Assembly (NCBI RefSeq): GCF_016545825.1
Contig: NC_052616.1
Location: forward strand, 53,825,716-53,889,715
Direction: 5' to 3'
DNA: 64,000 nucleotides
Origin: Eucalyptus grandis
Taxonomy: Eukaryota > Streptophyta > Magnoliopsida > Myrtales > Myrtaceae
Positions 12,028-24,849 of the stretch are shown here, piece by piece. The position numbers were made by a program, and so were the translations under genes. The notes under the pieces were generated by a model. It was not told the DNA's origin, did not search any database, and saw only the letters and a program-made list of their open reading frames with translations. The stretch's first letter is position 1, and the number at the start of each line of letters is the position of its first letter.

Positions 12028-14430
12028 AATTTTTTTTTTTTTGGTCGAAAGAGAACTTATATTATATTAAGGAACATTACAAGCTAGATCCGAAGCATCA
12101 AAATATAGAATAGATAGGAAAATAGCAGGAGGGAAAAGAAGCCGGTTGATGGGTGGGCCTTGATCTCTGTGGGCTTTAGCAGCCCGTCGGGCCGCTAGGT
12201 TAGCTTGACGCCGGATATGCTTTGTATCAAGAGATTAGGGCATTGTAGCGAGAAGATCACCGAGGATCGCGAAGAGGTGTTGGTCCTTCCATGGCGGCTG
12301 CTGTTTCGTACGAATGATCTCCACCAACTTAAGGCAATCAGATTCGATCACCGAACGATGAAGCTGGAGTCCCTTTGGGATCATCCGTTGAAGAGCAAAT
12401 ATGAGGGCATAGATCTCGGCTTGGAATGCGGACTGGGCAGGCACGGATCTGGTAAGCACATCCTGTAATATGCCTTGACTATCCCAGTAAATACAAGTGA
12501 TGGATCCTTGCTCTGATTCTTGTCGAAATGCCCCATCAATATTGCACTTTATATAGCCTTCAGCAGGTGGTTTCCATACATTATCGAGACTGACCAGAGT
12601 GTTTTAGGTGTTCTGTGGCGAGGGCTGTAAATTCTTGAAGATGGTGCTTTAGGTAAGAGCATCATTGACGACTTGAAGCGGATCCGGTGGAATCGACGAA
12701 AACGACATTATTTCGATGGCGCCAGATTTCCCACGAATGTGAGCGATCACTTCAAAATGCTGGAGCCGCTTGTGGGAGGAAGCTCTGTCAACAACCTAGG
12801 CATCAAATCTGCTAACTGAGGTAGGTGATATCCTGATTTGAATTTCTTCATGATTCCAAATATCATTGGTCCAAGGGCAAAAGAAAAATAGGTGCTCTAT
12901 GGATTCTGGGACAGAATTATTGCAGAGAGAACAGTAGGGATTCGAAATGATATGGCGTTGATAGAGGTTTGATTTTGTAGCAAGTGCATTTTTGCATGCT
13001 AACCAGAGAAAAACCTTAAGCTTCGGAGCCGTACGCATGTGCCAAATTTTCCTCCACAACTGGGGCGGGTTAGTGTAAGAGGATGAGGGTTTATGTATTG
13101 GTTGCTGAGAATTTGTTGACATAAAATGATAACAACTTTTAACTGTGTAGGTACCCGAAGGTGTCTCTGTCCAAATAAGTTGATCATGAAGGAGGGATGC
13201 ATTGATGGGAGTATTGAGGATTCTTTGTCGACCGGACATCGAAGAATGCGGTAACAAGGGATGACTTCCATTCAGAGTGCGTCGAATCAATGAGATCAAC
13301 AACTAGTTCAGGTTCCCCTTCCACTGGTACGCCTCCTATCGGACCTGTTGCTAACCAATTAGCTTCTCTGATGTGTATCTGTGATCCATCGCTTACTAAC
13401 CAGCGTAGTTTAGGAGAAATTGCTGCACGACCTTTTAATAAGCTCTGCCATCCCCAAGAAGGACGATGTCCTAAGGGAGCAGTTTGAAAGGATGAGTTTC
13501 TAAAATATAAGCCTTTAAAAAGCTGGCTCTAGATAGCTTTAGATTGCTATAAAAGACGCCACGCTTGCTTTCCAAGCATGGATTTGTTAAAATTAATTAA
13601 ATCTCTAAAGCCCATCCCCCCTGAAACCTTTGAAAGCTTTAATTCTGCCCAATTTTTCCAATGAATTCCAAATTGGCTGTTATGTTTACTCCACCAGAAT
13701 GCTGAGATCTTCTTTTCTATCAATCTGCAGAGAGACAACGGAAGCTTGAAGATAGACATGGCATACTGCGGTAAGGCCTGAATAACTAATTTCAGTAAAA
13801 TTTCCTTTCCACTTTTCGATAAAAACTGTTCTTGCCAACCTGCTAACTTAGCATTAACTCTTGCCAGGATCCAGGAGAACATCTCCCTTTTGGATCGGCC
13901 CTAATCCGAGGGGATACCCAGGTACTTTCCATACTTACTGAGAATAGGTACTCTGAGTTCTTGTGCTAGATTCTGTTGTAAAGAAATAGGACAGTATTTG
14001 CTAAAGAACACACCTGATTTATTTCTATTAATGAGCTGGCCTTTAGCAAAACAATACTGGTTGAGTAGATTGGCAAGGTTTTGACATTCAGACAGTGTTG
14101 CTTTAAGGAAAAAGACTGAATCATCAGCAAAGAAGAGGTGAGATAACTTAGGACAGTCTCGATTGAATTGGATCCCTTTTATATGACCCATTTCCACAGC
14201 TTGAGTGATTGTAGTGGAGAGAGCGTTGGCTAGTAAAATAAAGAGATATGGAGATAGGGGATCACCTTGACGCAGGCCTCTAGTAGGCTTAAAGTAAGGG
14301 AGTTGGTCGCCATTAAAACGAATGCTGAAAGAGACTGTAGTAACACAGGCCATAACCCGAGTAACCCAACTGTCATGAAAACCCAAATGCTTCAAATAAG
14401 CTTCCAGGAAGTCCCATTCAACCCTGAAAG
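12028..14430 (-). mobile_element. 5'-truncated LINE (non-LTR retrotransposon)
   Basis: The element reads on the minus strand and ends in a poly-A tail (T run at about 12029-12042). Its 5' end stops abruptly near 14430 inside the reverse transcriptase domain, so ORF1 and the endonuclease are missing. This is the usual outcome of incomplete target-primed reverse transcription. The corresponding site in duplication copy B (about 17030) has no LINE. TSDs are not clear. Confidence 0.9.
12100..14430 (-). pseudogene. LINE ORF2 remnant: reverse transcriptase, zf-RVT, RNase H
   Basis: Minus-strand pieces in order: reverse transcriptase (about 14425-13901) with the motifs GLRQGDPLSPYLF and LFFADD; the post-RT region (13882-13547) with KLAGWQEQFLSKSGKEILLK and FWWSK; a zf-RVT domain (13302-12796) with WRKIWHMRTAPKLKVFLW and CSLCNNSVPESIEHLFFFCP; and RNase H (12460-12235) with AFQAEIYALIFAL and IESDCLKLVE. 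The fragments lie in different frames, and the polypeptide has no N terminus. The catalytic FADD is intact, but the protein cannot be made. Confidence 0.9.
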
Positions 14431-14999
14431 TAATGTTAAGTGAGAATATTTTATTTTACTTCATAAGAGGAATATGTGGACAGGATTGCGTGCCTTGAAC
14501 GGAAATAAGTGGATGAGGCGACGAATTTTCTCCTTTTTCTCCGCCGGGACTTTGTTTCCTCATCCATGTGCCTTGCAAATGCATTCGATGCCTCTTAAAT
14601 AGGTACTACTGGAGAGAAAAGCTTATGCATACTTACTTCAATATTATCTGCACTTCATTATGGTATCCACTACACTTTTAGTTTTAGGGTTTAGTGACTT
14701 TAAACTAGCATGAGACTTGGGGCTAGGTTTTGCCGTGCATTTTCTTGCCGGGACTTGGGTGCATTGTCAATCGGATGAATCTCAACCATTGATAACAAAG
14801 GTCTCATGTATATTATGAAGTCATACAAAATCCAGCGGCGAATTGGATCTGAATAAGAATTTCGTGGTCAACGATCCACGCATCGTTTCAAATTCTTCTA
14901 TACAAACATTCACCATGTCCTACCTCAACTTTCGTGGCCTCATGTATATGAACTTGGACTCGCACTCGCTCCGGTACATGGCAAACCAGAGGAAACAAA

Positions 15000-15350
15000 T
15001 AAGAGATACAAGAAAAATCAGCACCACAAGTAGGGCAAATGAGGCGAGGTCAAGCCTCACTGGAATATGGCGAGTTCCAGCTCACCGGTTATGGCAAGGT
15101 TCAAGGAGAGCTCTTCCGATTGAGGTGAGGTCAAGTCAAGCTTAGGTCAAGGCAAGGTGAAGGAGCCTCTTGCTCGAGACTCAATAGATTCCAGCGAGCT
15201 TGAGCCACACCCAAGGCTGATGAGGTCAAGCTCGCTTGTGACCGATCAGTGGCCGTCGCCAGGTTGCCATGGCTGGCAACTAGCCGAGGAAGAAGCAGGA
15301 CGGAAAAAAATAAAACAAAACAAAAATAAAAATAATTAAAATTTTGAATT
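15000..15350. repeat. GC-rich gcgaggtcaagc repeat block
   Basis: Degenerate repeats of gaggtcaagctc/ggcgagctcg are followed by an A-rich tail-like tract, resembling the GC cores of the fold-back elements elsewhere in the window. TIRs are not identified. It lies between the two copies of the segmental duplication. Confidence 0.4.
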
Positions 15351-15379
15351 TTTTAGAAATATTTTTATAATTACTAACA

Positions 15380-15640
15380 TTTCATTAACCAAGTACCCAA
15401 GAAAAGCACCGAGGGCTCATGCACAACCATTGTGGACCTAGGCCAGAGTGTCAAGGACCCGAGCACAGCCTTTGTGGATCTGACCTTAGGTGTTGGGGCA
15501 TCGGGCATGGGCACAAGCACCACAGGTCCGAACCCAGCCTCGATAGACCCGGGCCTAGTTGCTAGAAACTTGATCCTAAGTGCCGGGACCTAGGAACCAA
15601 CATCGGGTTTCTCTCGCCCAAATGTAGAGTTTTCAAGTTC
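15380..15640. other. GC-rich stretch of unknown nature
   Basis: Loosely repeated phrases such as cattgtggacctagg / tttgtggatctgac, with recurring ccgagc, ggcacc and aggaccc, suggest an old minisatellite. No coding potential is recognised. Confidence 0.3.
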
Positions 15641-15809
15641 AAGAGACGATACTTAGTCATATATCTAAAAATAGTTTTCTAACTTTATAAAGAGTAAATC
15701 AGTTTTCTGAATTTAAGCTTTTATATGAAAACATTTTTCATTGACTCATTTTTCTAAATAAACCAAATACCAAAAACTAAGGTATATGTTTTCCTCAAAA
15801 CAAATGACG

Positions 15810-17390
<1,581 letters not shown>

Positions 17391-18147
17391 CCTCCTCTGT
17401 TGACTGGATCCGCACACGCCTAAATCCTTCAATTACTGATATAAAGAAAGCGCATTCTAGTTGGATAGGTGCACGATGCCTGCGATCCAGAATTGGCAAA
17501 GTGGATAGAACTTCCCCATATGATCCTAGGACTAATCCTAGGTTATGATTTGCGCATGTAGCTGTCTTACAATGCAAATGAGGCACTAATGAAGAAGTCC
17601 TGATCACGATTAGTGAACTGTACATGTAGACTTTTATATCTAGAAAAACGTTACAGCTATGCACGTAGAAGTATGCTATTTTCTAGCAACAATTGGAGCA
17701 TATGCATATCACTGGGAAAGTATTAAAAAAGTTATAGATCTATTGCATTAGCATGAATTCAATAATAAACCTGTCGATTTAAAATATTTAGAGTTAACTT
17801 TTTTGCATTTGTGCTATTTGAGTCCATCCAGCTAATTTTAGTCGGAAATCACTGATGTGGATGTTGGTTATCCTATATGATACGGCTGCCGTTAATGTGG
17901 ATAAATTTTTATTAATATTTTGAATTCTGTTTGAACATTTCTGCTTTGACATAATTTGAAAAAGGCCTGAATTGAAGCTAGGTTTAGGAAAATTTCCTCC
18001 TGATATCATCAATGTAGCTTCTCCATTGCATTAATGTCTGGCGTTCTTGGCCCCTAGATGTTGCTGCCAAAATAAGGACGTAAATCACGCATGTAAGCCG
18101 GTCAGGCAACAAAGATTGGGTTAACTGATAAGCTCAAGCGTTAGTTG
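17391..18147. other. Intergenic DNA, no gene recognised
   Basis: No domain, splice-consistent frame or repeat was recognised between the segmental duplication and the Mutator-like element. Confidence 0.5.
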
Positions 18148-19882
18148 GAGATAAAAAAAAAAACACTACGAATGTCATAACTTTTATATATGACGCTTAC
18201 TTGAATGCTATAATTTTATTTACTCACTTGAGTGTCACATCGATATAAAATCACTTACTTGAGTACCTATTCCGACAATGCATTTTGCATGGATTTTTTT
18301 ACTATTTTTTTTTACGTGGCTTTTTAAAAAGAAATTAAAGTCATACATGGAAAATCTTCATCCAACATGACAAGAGTATAAAAAAACATCATCGTTTTTC
18401 TCTCTCTCTAAATGCTTCTTTTACAGAAACGACGATCTCTCTCTCTCTCTCTCTCTCTCTCTAGAGGCTTGGTACACAACGAATTTTGGTTGACATAGAC
18501 TAAAGGTGAGTAATTTGTTATGTTTCGTGAGGTGCATTTTTTGTTGGGTCTGGATGTAAATCCAAGCCAAGGTTGATGTAATCTCTAAAATAGTGTATTT
18601 TGTAAATGGTTACAGGATGTCTCTCAGAAAGTGAAATCGGAAACTTATTTTTTAAAAAGTCGAGGAACCTAAGTCTTCACTTCTAACAAGTTCTGACACT
18701 TAAACAATCACTCGTAAACTTATTGGAACTTCTACTGTCCTTCAACCCTATATGAAAAATAGCCAAAACCACCCAAAAAATGTTTAACCATCTCTGTTTT
18801 TTACTATAGAAGCTACATTACAAATTGCAAAGCATCTATTTTTTCTACAATAATCAACAATAATGCACAAATTACAACACAAAACGCCATTTCCCCCAAA
18901 TTAACCAGACAACGTGTCATTCAACCTAGGAACTTAATCATAAACGAGGCCATTCAACCTACATACACAAAATTGTCATAACTAACTACATTTCCAAAAT
19001 AACAACATCGCAATGAGTAACATACATTGCCCAAAATATGGTAACAAATTTCATTATTCTTCAACTATGGTTAGCTCAGTAGCTTCTTATTACTTAGTTT
19101 AAAACTGACCACAAACCAAAAAAAAATACGATAATTTTAACACAAGCAACATACGGTAAAACACTTTTTTCAATTTACATCTTCTTCAAATGGTTGGCCA
19201 AAGATTCTAGACCCTTGATATTTGCTTGCACTGAGTCCGCATCATCCAACTTGTCTGTCAATACAAGCGAAGGTTGATTTAGTCCTTGAAGTAGCTCCAA
19301 GATCACCTCTATTGCTTGATTAAAATTTTTTGCATCAACCCACCTGAAATATCCACAATTGAAGTTTTGTTTATACTTAGGGCATCCATGGAATATTCTC
19401 TCGGGATTATATCTCAGTCAAGCTATTCTTATTGGACTTTGCAATTCATAATAGCAAACCTATTAACCTTAGTCTTGGCTTTATTGATGCAATCATGAAC
19501 TATTTCTCCTGCTTCTTCTCTCCATTGTGAATATAATGAGGTGATTTGCCACAATTTGAAGCATTGGTGTTCGATTAAATTTATTGAAGAAAGAAGTTGA
19601 ATTATGCCCCCAATTTCTTTAAACTAGGTTAGGATTCTACAATCAAATGTCTAAACAACACTTTTTGCCATCTCAATTGCTGACTTCATCTTACTAGTGA
19701 GCCACGTCAAATAATTGATTTTTAATTAATGCCACATTGGATTTTGAAATAAGGCAAATCGTCAATGGCACTCAAGTGATCGATTTTTTTTTTTTAAAAT
19801 TGCACTCAAGTGAATAAAAAAAAATTATGGCACATATATGAGCATCATGCAAAAGTTATTGCACTCCTAGTGTTTTTATCTC
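18148..19882. mobile_element. Mutator-like (Pack-MULE type) element
   Basis: The left end (gagataaaa...cactacgaatgtcataactttt, then ttactcacttgagtg) matches the inverted right end (gagataaaaacactaggagtgcaataactttt, then tattcacttgagtg). This gives long, diverged TIRs of roughly 100 bp around a 1.7-kb body. No transposase was recognised. The body contains a minus-strand fragment of a zf-GRF protein gene. A TSD is not evident, so the exact ends are uncertain. A related TIR family occurs at about 61630. Confidence 0.65.
19175..19460 (-). pseudogene. zf-GRF protein gene fragment carried by the MULE
   Basis: A minus-strand frame contains RYNPERIFHGCPKYKQNFNC followed by GYFRWVDAKNFNQAIEVIL and ends ESLANHLKKM before a stop at 19175-19177. 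The GCPKY...CGYFRWVD core is the C-terminal half of a GRF-type zinc finger (consensus NPGRRFxxCPxY...CxFFxWxD). A helical tail follows, as in small plant zf-GRF proteins. The first half of the finger is broken by a stop at the expected WT position, and its cysteines are out of frame. No promoter or start is visible. Confidence 0.7.
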
Positions 19883-20311
19883 ATCTTATTTGAGACTAAG
19901 ATTGGTCACTTCGGGCCTTTATTTGAGATAAATGCCACTTTAGTCTTCTTCTTTTTTGAAGAAGATGGCCCAACTTCAAGCCCTTAATTGTGACAAAATC
20001 AACTTCAAGCCATTTTTTAGTAAAAAGGCTTCACTTTAGGCTCTTAGTAAAGAAAAAGCCTACCATGAACCATTTTTCAAGAAAATGGCTCCACTTTGTG
20101 CGCTTATTTAAAATTTTCCCACGTTATACAAACATATACAAATATCATACAGAATATTATAAATCTCATCATATCTTCATCTAACATAACCTTATCCTAT
20201 CCAATAAAAAGTCTAGACAACCATAGGCAGCCTAAAGGTGTGACTAGTTCTTCTTACTATTAAGTAAAAAAAAAGTGAAAAAAAAAAAAAAACAAGACAG
20301 CTACTTGCTAT

Positions 20312-20924
20312 AGGAATAAATGTACTAGATATTTTAAAACTTGTCATGAAAGTACAAATTACTCTTGGAACTTGTTAAATTGGTACAATTAGGTCTTTTT
20401 CGTGACTCCATACATTGGCTAATAAAAAATGATTACGCGACTTTTTTTATTATTTTTTCTCTCCTACATGATAATGACGTGACTAAAACACAAATCATAA
20501 GGTTAATACGACATCGTTTTGGTCAAAATATAATTTTTTTAATAAAATCATTTAAATTATATTAAAATAAGTAAACTTGACAATTTATTTAATATAATTT
20601 AAATAAATTTGCTTCCTTGCCAAAGTTTAACCTTCTTTCTATTTTTTGTGCGTTTTTAAAATGTTCTTATGTTTAATATAATTTAAATTAATTTGTAGTA
20701 AAAAGTCATATTTACACTAAAATGACGTCATTTTAGCCATATAAATGCCATGTAGGATGGAGAAAATAATATAAAAAAACAAAGTCAGCATTTTACATCA
20801 ACCAAATTAGTCAGGGTTAATCGTGCCAATTTGATAAGTTTTAGGACATAATTTTAATTTTTGAAAGTTTTGGACTCAACTACACTTTTATTATAAGTTG
20901 TAGGACTTACAGTGCACTTATCCC
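20312..20924. mobile_element. TIR MITE-like element
   Basis: The left arm (ggaataaatgtactag..., aaacttgtcatgaaagta, aaattggtacaattaggt) and the inverted right arm (gggataagtgcactgtaag..., caaattggcacgattaac) are recognisably complementary over about 100 bp. The AT-rich interior has no ORF. The TSD is not clear. The tgacgtcatttta palindrome at about 20722 lies inside the element. Confidence 0.5.
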
Positions 20925-21330
20925 AGAGACTTATATACACTTTGTTGAAGAAGAAAAGATGAAGATGCCCACTTTGGAAGCACAGCAACGGTCTCGGTCT
21001 TCACTCCCTCACGTAGATTAAGGTTGTTTCCGCGTCTCTAGCTTTGATCAAACCCATTGTTGGTGGCGGTGGTGGTGGTGGAAGACAGAAGATCAACGTA
21101 CGCATTGAACAAGTCGTCTAGCTTCAGTTTCGATGTCCCTCATCTCTTCGTAGTCATGAGGTGATATACTAGGAATTGCGCCGTTCGGCGCGCCATTTCT
21201 AACGCAGTTGTCCAGCTTCTCTCTCTACAAAATGATAATTTATCCGTGAATCTAGTCCATTAGAATTGAGAGTTTCCCCGTTCTAGAAGCTGTCCTTTAT
21301 TTTATTTCTATTTGACTGCTCTATTCAGCT

Positions 21331-21373
21331 TCCCTCCCTCCCTCCCTCCCTCCCTCTCTCTCTCTCTCTCTCT
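21331..21373. repeat. (CCCT)n(CT)n tract in the 5' leader region
   Basis: A pyrimidine microsatellite ends 45 bases upstream of the predicted ATG at 21418. Such CT-rich leaders are common in plant 5' UTRs. Confidence 0.8.
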
Positions 21374-21417
21374 GTGACAAATTTCTCAAGATTTAGCAAC
21401 GCTTATGAGTCTGCAAG

Positions 21418-23322
21418 ATGGGAATCCAGAGAACTTCTGAGAATTTCGTTGTCAACATGGAAAGCTTGTCGAACATCGCCATGAAAGAGAGTGCTAAGAG
21501 CTCTTGGATCATGGTGAGTTTTTTCTTTTTCTTTTTCCTTTTTTTCTTTTTGGGCTCTTCGATTACTCCAATACGTTGTGGTTTCTCATCTTGTTCCTTT
21601 TCCAGATATATCTTCTAGGAAAGAATAGTGTTTTTTCCAGTTCCCACATATTCTTCTCTCCAATTCTGGATTAATGTATGAATGATGATGAGCTCCAAAA
21701 GAACAGCAAATCGAAATGCCATTTCCAATTTGTCAACAGCATAAAAATTTCGCCAGACCCTCAAACGTTTCTATAGGCATGAAATTTCCTAAAAAAAATA
21801 ACTCATTGTGTTCTTGCCTTCGTTTTCATATAGGCATGATATTCGTTACATAATGAAATGTTCCCACGCTCTTCATGGCAAGATAACACTTGAAAACTTG
21901 CAGACAGGGGCCACAAGGAAGAGCTTTAAGTGTGGAGCTGAGAAGAAGACTAATGCTAGTGCTAATGCCAATGCTCATGATCATAAGACCGATGCAGAAA
22001 AAGCAGGTACAAGATATTTTTCCCTTCATAAAAACTTCACTTGAATTTTGGAAGAATTTGTTCTCATTCCTCATGATGTGCCTTTTTCTTTCTTTTTTTA
22101 ATATTATCTATGCTTATTCCGGAAGGTAATTACCAGGATAAGGAAGCCATTTATCATGATAATTGATACACAATTTATTCAAATTTTCTTATTAAATTTA
22201 TTGTTTTCATACCAGAGGTAATGGCCTTCTTTAATGCTATGTCAAAAGAAGTAAGATAGGTAGGGGTAAAGGGTTAGGTCACAAAGTTAATGAATTGGGC
22301 ACCCTATATTATCGGGTAAGAAGAATCTTTCTTTTGGCTTTCCATCTTCTAAATTCTCTAGGAATTGAGAATCGAAATTTTTTAGAAACTCTCTGATGGG
22401 TGCTCTCCCACTTGGAGGTCTATTGGCTAGGCTTCCTATATGAGAGAATTTTCAAATTAAGTGGGACAACCTACTAAAGATTTAGGGGTTTGATACAAGG
22501 ATTTGTTAGTTATAGTAGAACAAAAAAGTTACACTTCAATGTTAGATGAGTAGTGTGTATATTTGGAGTTTAGTTCTCCAACCAAATTTTTCTACGCGTC
22601 AATAATCAACCGGTGAGGATATAAGTAATTTTTTCTACCGGCAATGGAACTAACAAAAATTGGGTTATAACAGTAGCTTTCTTTGATCGACACATCAATA
22701 GATCTTGGTTAGGGTTCCTGTCTTTTTTACCCGCTTATTTATAATTAATTATTTGGCAAAGGAACATCATAATTTATTAATGGGCATTCTCAACAGAAGA
22801 GGCTATCATTATTAGCACACCGGAAAGACCAAACATGGAGGCCGGAGGGATGACAGCGGAGCATTCTAACGACACACGAGCAAATCATCAGAATACTATC
22901 ACCACCACCATCTCCGGTGTCGTCAATGACGGCAAATGCACCATAGCCGGTGGCAAATGCATCGTTCGGAGGAGTGGCTCAAGACGTACTTCCCTTTCAT
23001 GGATTCTTGAACCTAAGAGGATTTTCGTCTTCTTTGCTACCTTGTAAGCGCTCTTGAGTGTCCTCACTTGGCCATCTTTCTACCGAACTTTTCAGCTCCA
23101 TTGCCGATCTTAAAGCACTTACACTACAATCGAATAATTGTTTACTTGTATTGAACCAAAATTACAATATGTTTAGCTAGACATTGAAGTTATGCATTGA
23201 TTATCATTCCATTTCACTAAACATTTCCCTCTCTATATGGCAGATCAAGCATGGGAACAATCCTTCTCATATATTTCACTCTTTCTATCACCAAACCCCA
23301 ACCGGATGGCAATTCCCCTTGA
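21418..23322 (+). CDS. Small predicted membrane protein, unknown function, four exons
   Basis: Proposed exons: 21418-21513, 21904-22006, 22797-23043 and 23244-23322, all with GT-AG introns and a consistent phase, giving about 174 residues. Exon 1 starts MGIQRTSENFVVNMESLSNI. Exon 2 adds a basic stretch (TGATRKSFKCGAEKKT) and an Ala/Asn/His-rich linker. Exon 3 carries VVNDGKCTIAGGKCIVRRSG and SWILEPKRIFVFFATL. Exon 4 continues SSMGTILLIYFTLSITK and ends PDGNSP. The join between exons 3 and 4 makes one hydrophobic segment of about 23 residues (IFVFF...YFTLSI), a probable C-terminal membrane anchor behind a basic flank. I do not recognise the family. The clean splicing of short exons into a coherent membrane helix supports a real gene. 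An alternative start is the Met of MESLSN. Confidence 0.7.
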
Positions 23323-23693
23323 TCTTGAACCATCAAGTTGCCTTCATGTTCGGACATTGAAACACACCCAATTAGTCCTCCATAATGCCAAAGAAAATCA
23401 TTTCTTCGGGATCTAGAAACAGCTTTGTTGCATCGTCGTGTGTACATCTGATTCAGTGGGCACTATTTCCGAGGAATCTTCTCTGAGCATGGAATTTGCA
23501 AGGCGTGATGATTAAAGGTGAAGTCAATTCAAGAAAAAGAAGATAGTGGAAGGAGACGTGGTCACATAAGGGACAGCTGAAAGCTCACATGCTTTTTGCT
23601 ATTTAACAATATCTCTCAGCCTCACTTGTCTTTTTCTTTATTGTTTTTAATCCTTCGTTTCCCTTTTCGAGGAATTTTTCAAATGAGAACAAG

Positions 23694-24841
23694 TAGGGGT
23701 GAGCATGGTCTGGGTTGGTCCGGGCCACCCCCTAACCCTAGGACCAACCCGTCCGCATGGTGTTGGTCCTCAATTTTTAGGACCGAGAACCGACCCTACT
23801 GAGCCTGGGACCAAGGACCGGACCGACCCAATGGGTTCGGTCCGGTTCCAGGGTCAACCCAGGATCGATCGATAATTTATTTCGTCTTGTTTTTTATACT
23901 CCCTAAAAAAGTAAACCTACAAATTCAAATTACACATTCATTGATAATGCGGCATTGTGCAACTAAAGTATAAATACCAATACAAGATCTCAAATGAAGC
24001 ACAAAGTAGATATCACTAGTCAAGTTGTGTTTGGAAAGTAAGGGCAAGCTAAGCATTAGGGTTTCTAATTAGGGCTTCTTCTTTTTTCTTTTTGATTTAC
24101 TCGGGTGGGGTGAGCGCCAACTGGCAAGCGGCAAGCGTTTAGTGAGGCCAGCGGCAAGCGGCGAGTGGTGAGTGGCGAGCGGCACGAGCAACGCGCACGG
24201 TCAAAGGTGAGCGGCGCGGGCAACTAGAGGCGAGCGGGATGTTGCTACTTTTGATTTTGGCAAATTGAAGAACAAAGAAGACAAAATGGAAGAGAACGTA
24301 CTTTAGGGAAGAAAGCCGTGAGGAGATTTACGGCATAAACTTCGCGCCATTTTGGACGTTGCGAGTCCATGACTATGAGGAGTCCTTGGTCCTCATGAAG
24401 AAGAATGTACTCTGGAGTCTAGACTGTGGAGGAGGAGGCCGTGAAGACCTTTACGGCGTAAACTTCACGCCTTTTGGAATTGGATGCCGTCTGTCCATGA
24501 CTGTGAGCATGAGGAGTCAACAACTTTAACATCATTTTACTTAGGTTTGAATATATAAAAGAATTATATATAATATAATATAACATAAATTTTACTTAGG
24601 TTTGAATATATAAAAGAATTATAAATAATATAATATAATATAATATAATATAATATAATATAATATACGGGGTTGGACCGACCCAAAACTCTCAGGACCG
24701 AGGACCAACCCGCACAGTGTTGGTCCTGGAATTTCAGGACCAAGGACCGACCCAATCCCCTTGAGAACCGGACCAAGACCGGCAGGGTTGGGTCGGTCCA
24801 GGGTCGGTCCAGGGTCGACCCTAAACCGCTGCTCACCCCTA
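23694..24841. mobile_element. Non-autonomous hAT element with perfect TSD
   Basis: Inverted tips taggggtgagca and tgctcaccccta are flanked by identical 8-bp TSDs agaacaag (23686-23693 and 24842-24849). Both ends are rich in ggaccgacc/ggtcggtcc motifs. The interior holds a GC-rich ggcgagcgg repeat patch (about 24115-24240), a repeated aggtttgaatatataaaaga segment (24543 and 24598) and a TAATA microsatellite. It is 1,148 bp and encodes no transposase. Confidence 0.92.
24621..24665. repeat. (TATAA)n microsatellite
   Basis: A pentanucleotide tract inside the hAT element, next to a duplicated copy of aggtttgaatatataaaaga. Confidence 0.85.
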
Positions 24842-24849
24842 AGAACAAG

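Larger units (their letters stand above)
9670..14930. repeat. Segmental duplication, copy A (interrupted)
   Basis: Blocks here reappear in the same order and orientation at 15.81-17.39 kb. Examples are ggcaccacaagcccgcgggt plus the following sequence and CT tract (9964 and 16381), gatggaacttgttctataca (10439 and 16893), the gctgaagatgcgt region (12008 and 17011), gcaggattgcgtgccttga-like sequence (14480 and 17105), and acaaacattcacc-like sequence (14903 and 17372). Copy A is longer because it carries nested hAT elements and a LINE that copy B lacks. The shared material is not obviously coding. Confidence 0.8.
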
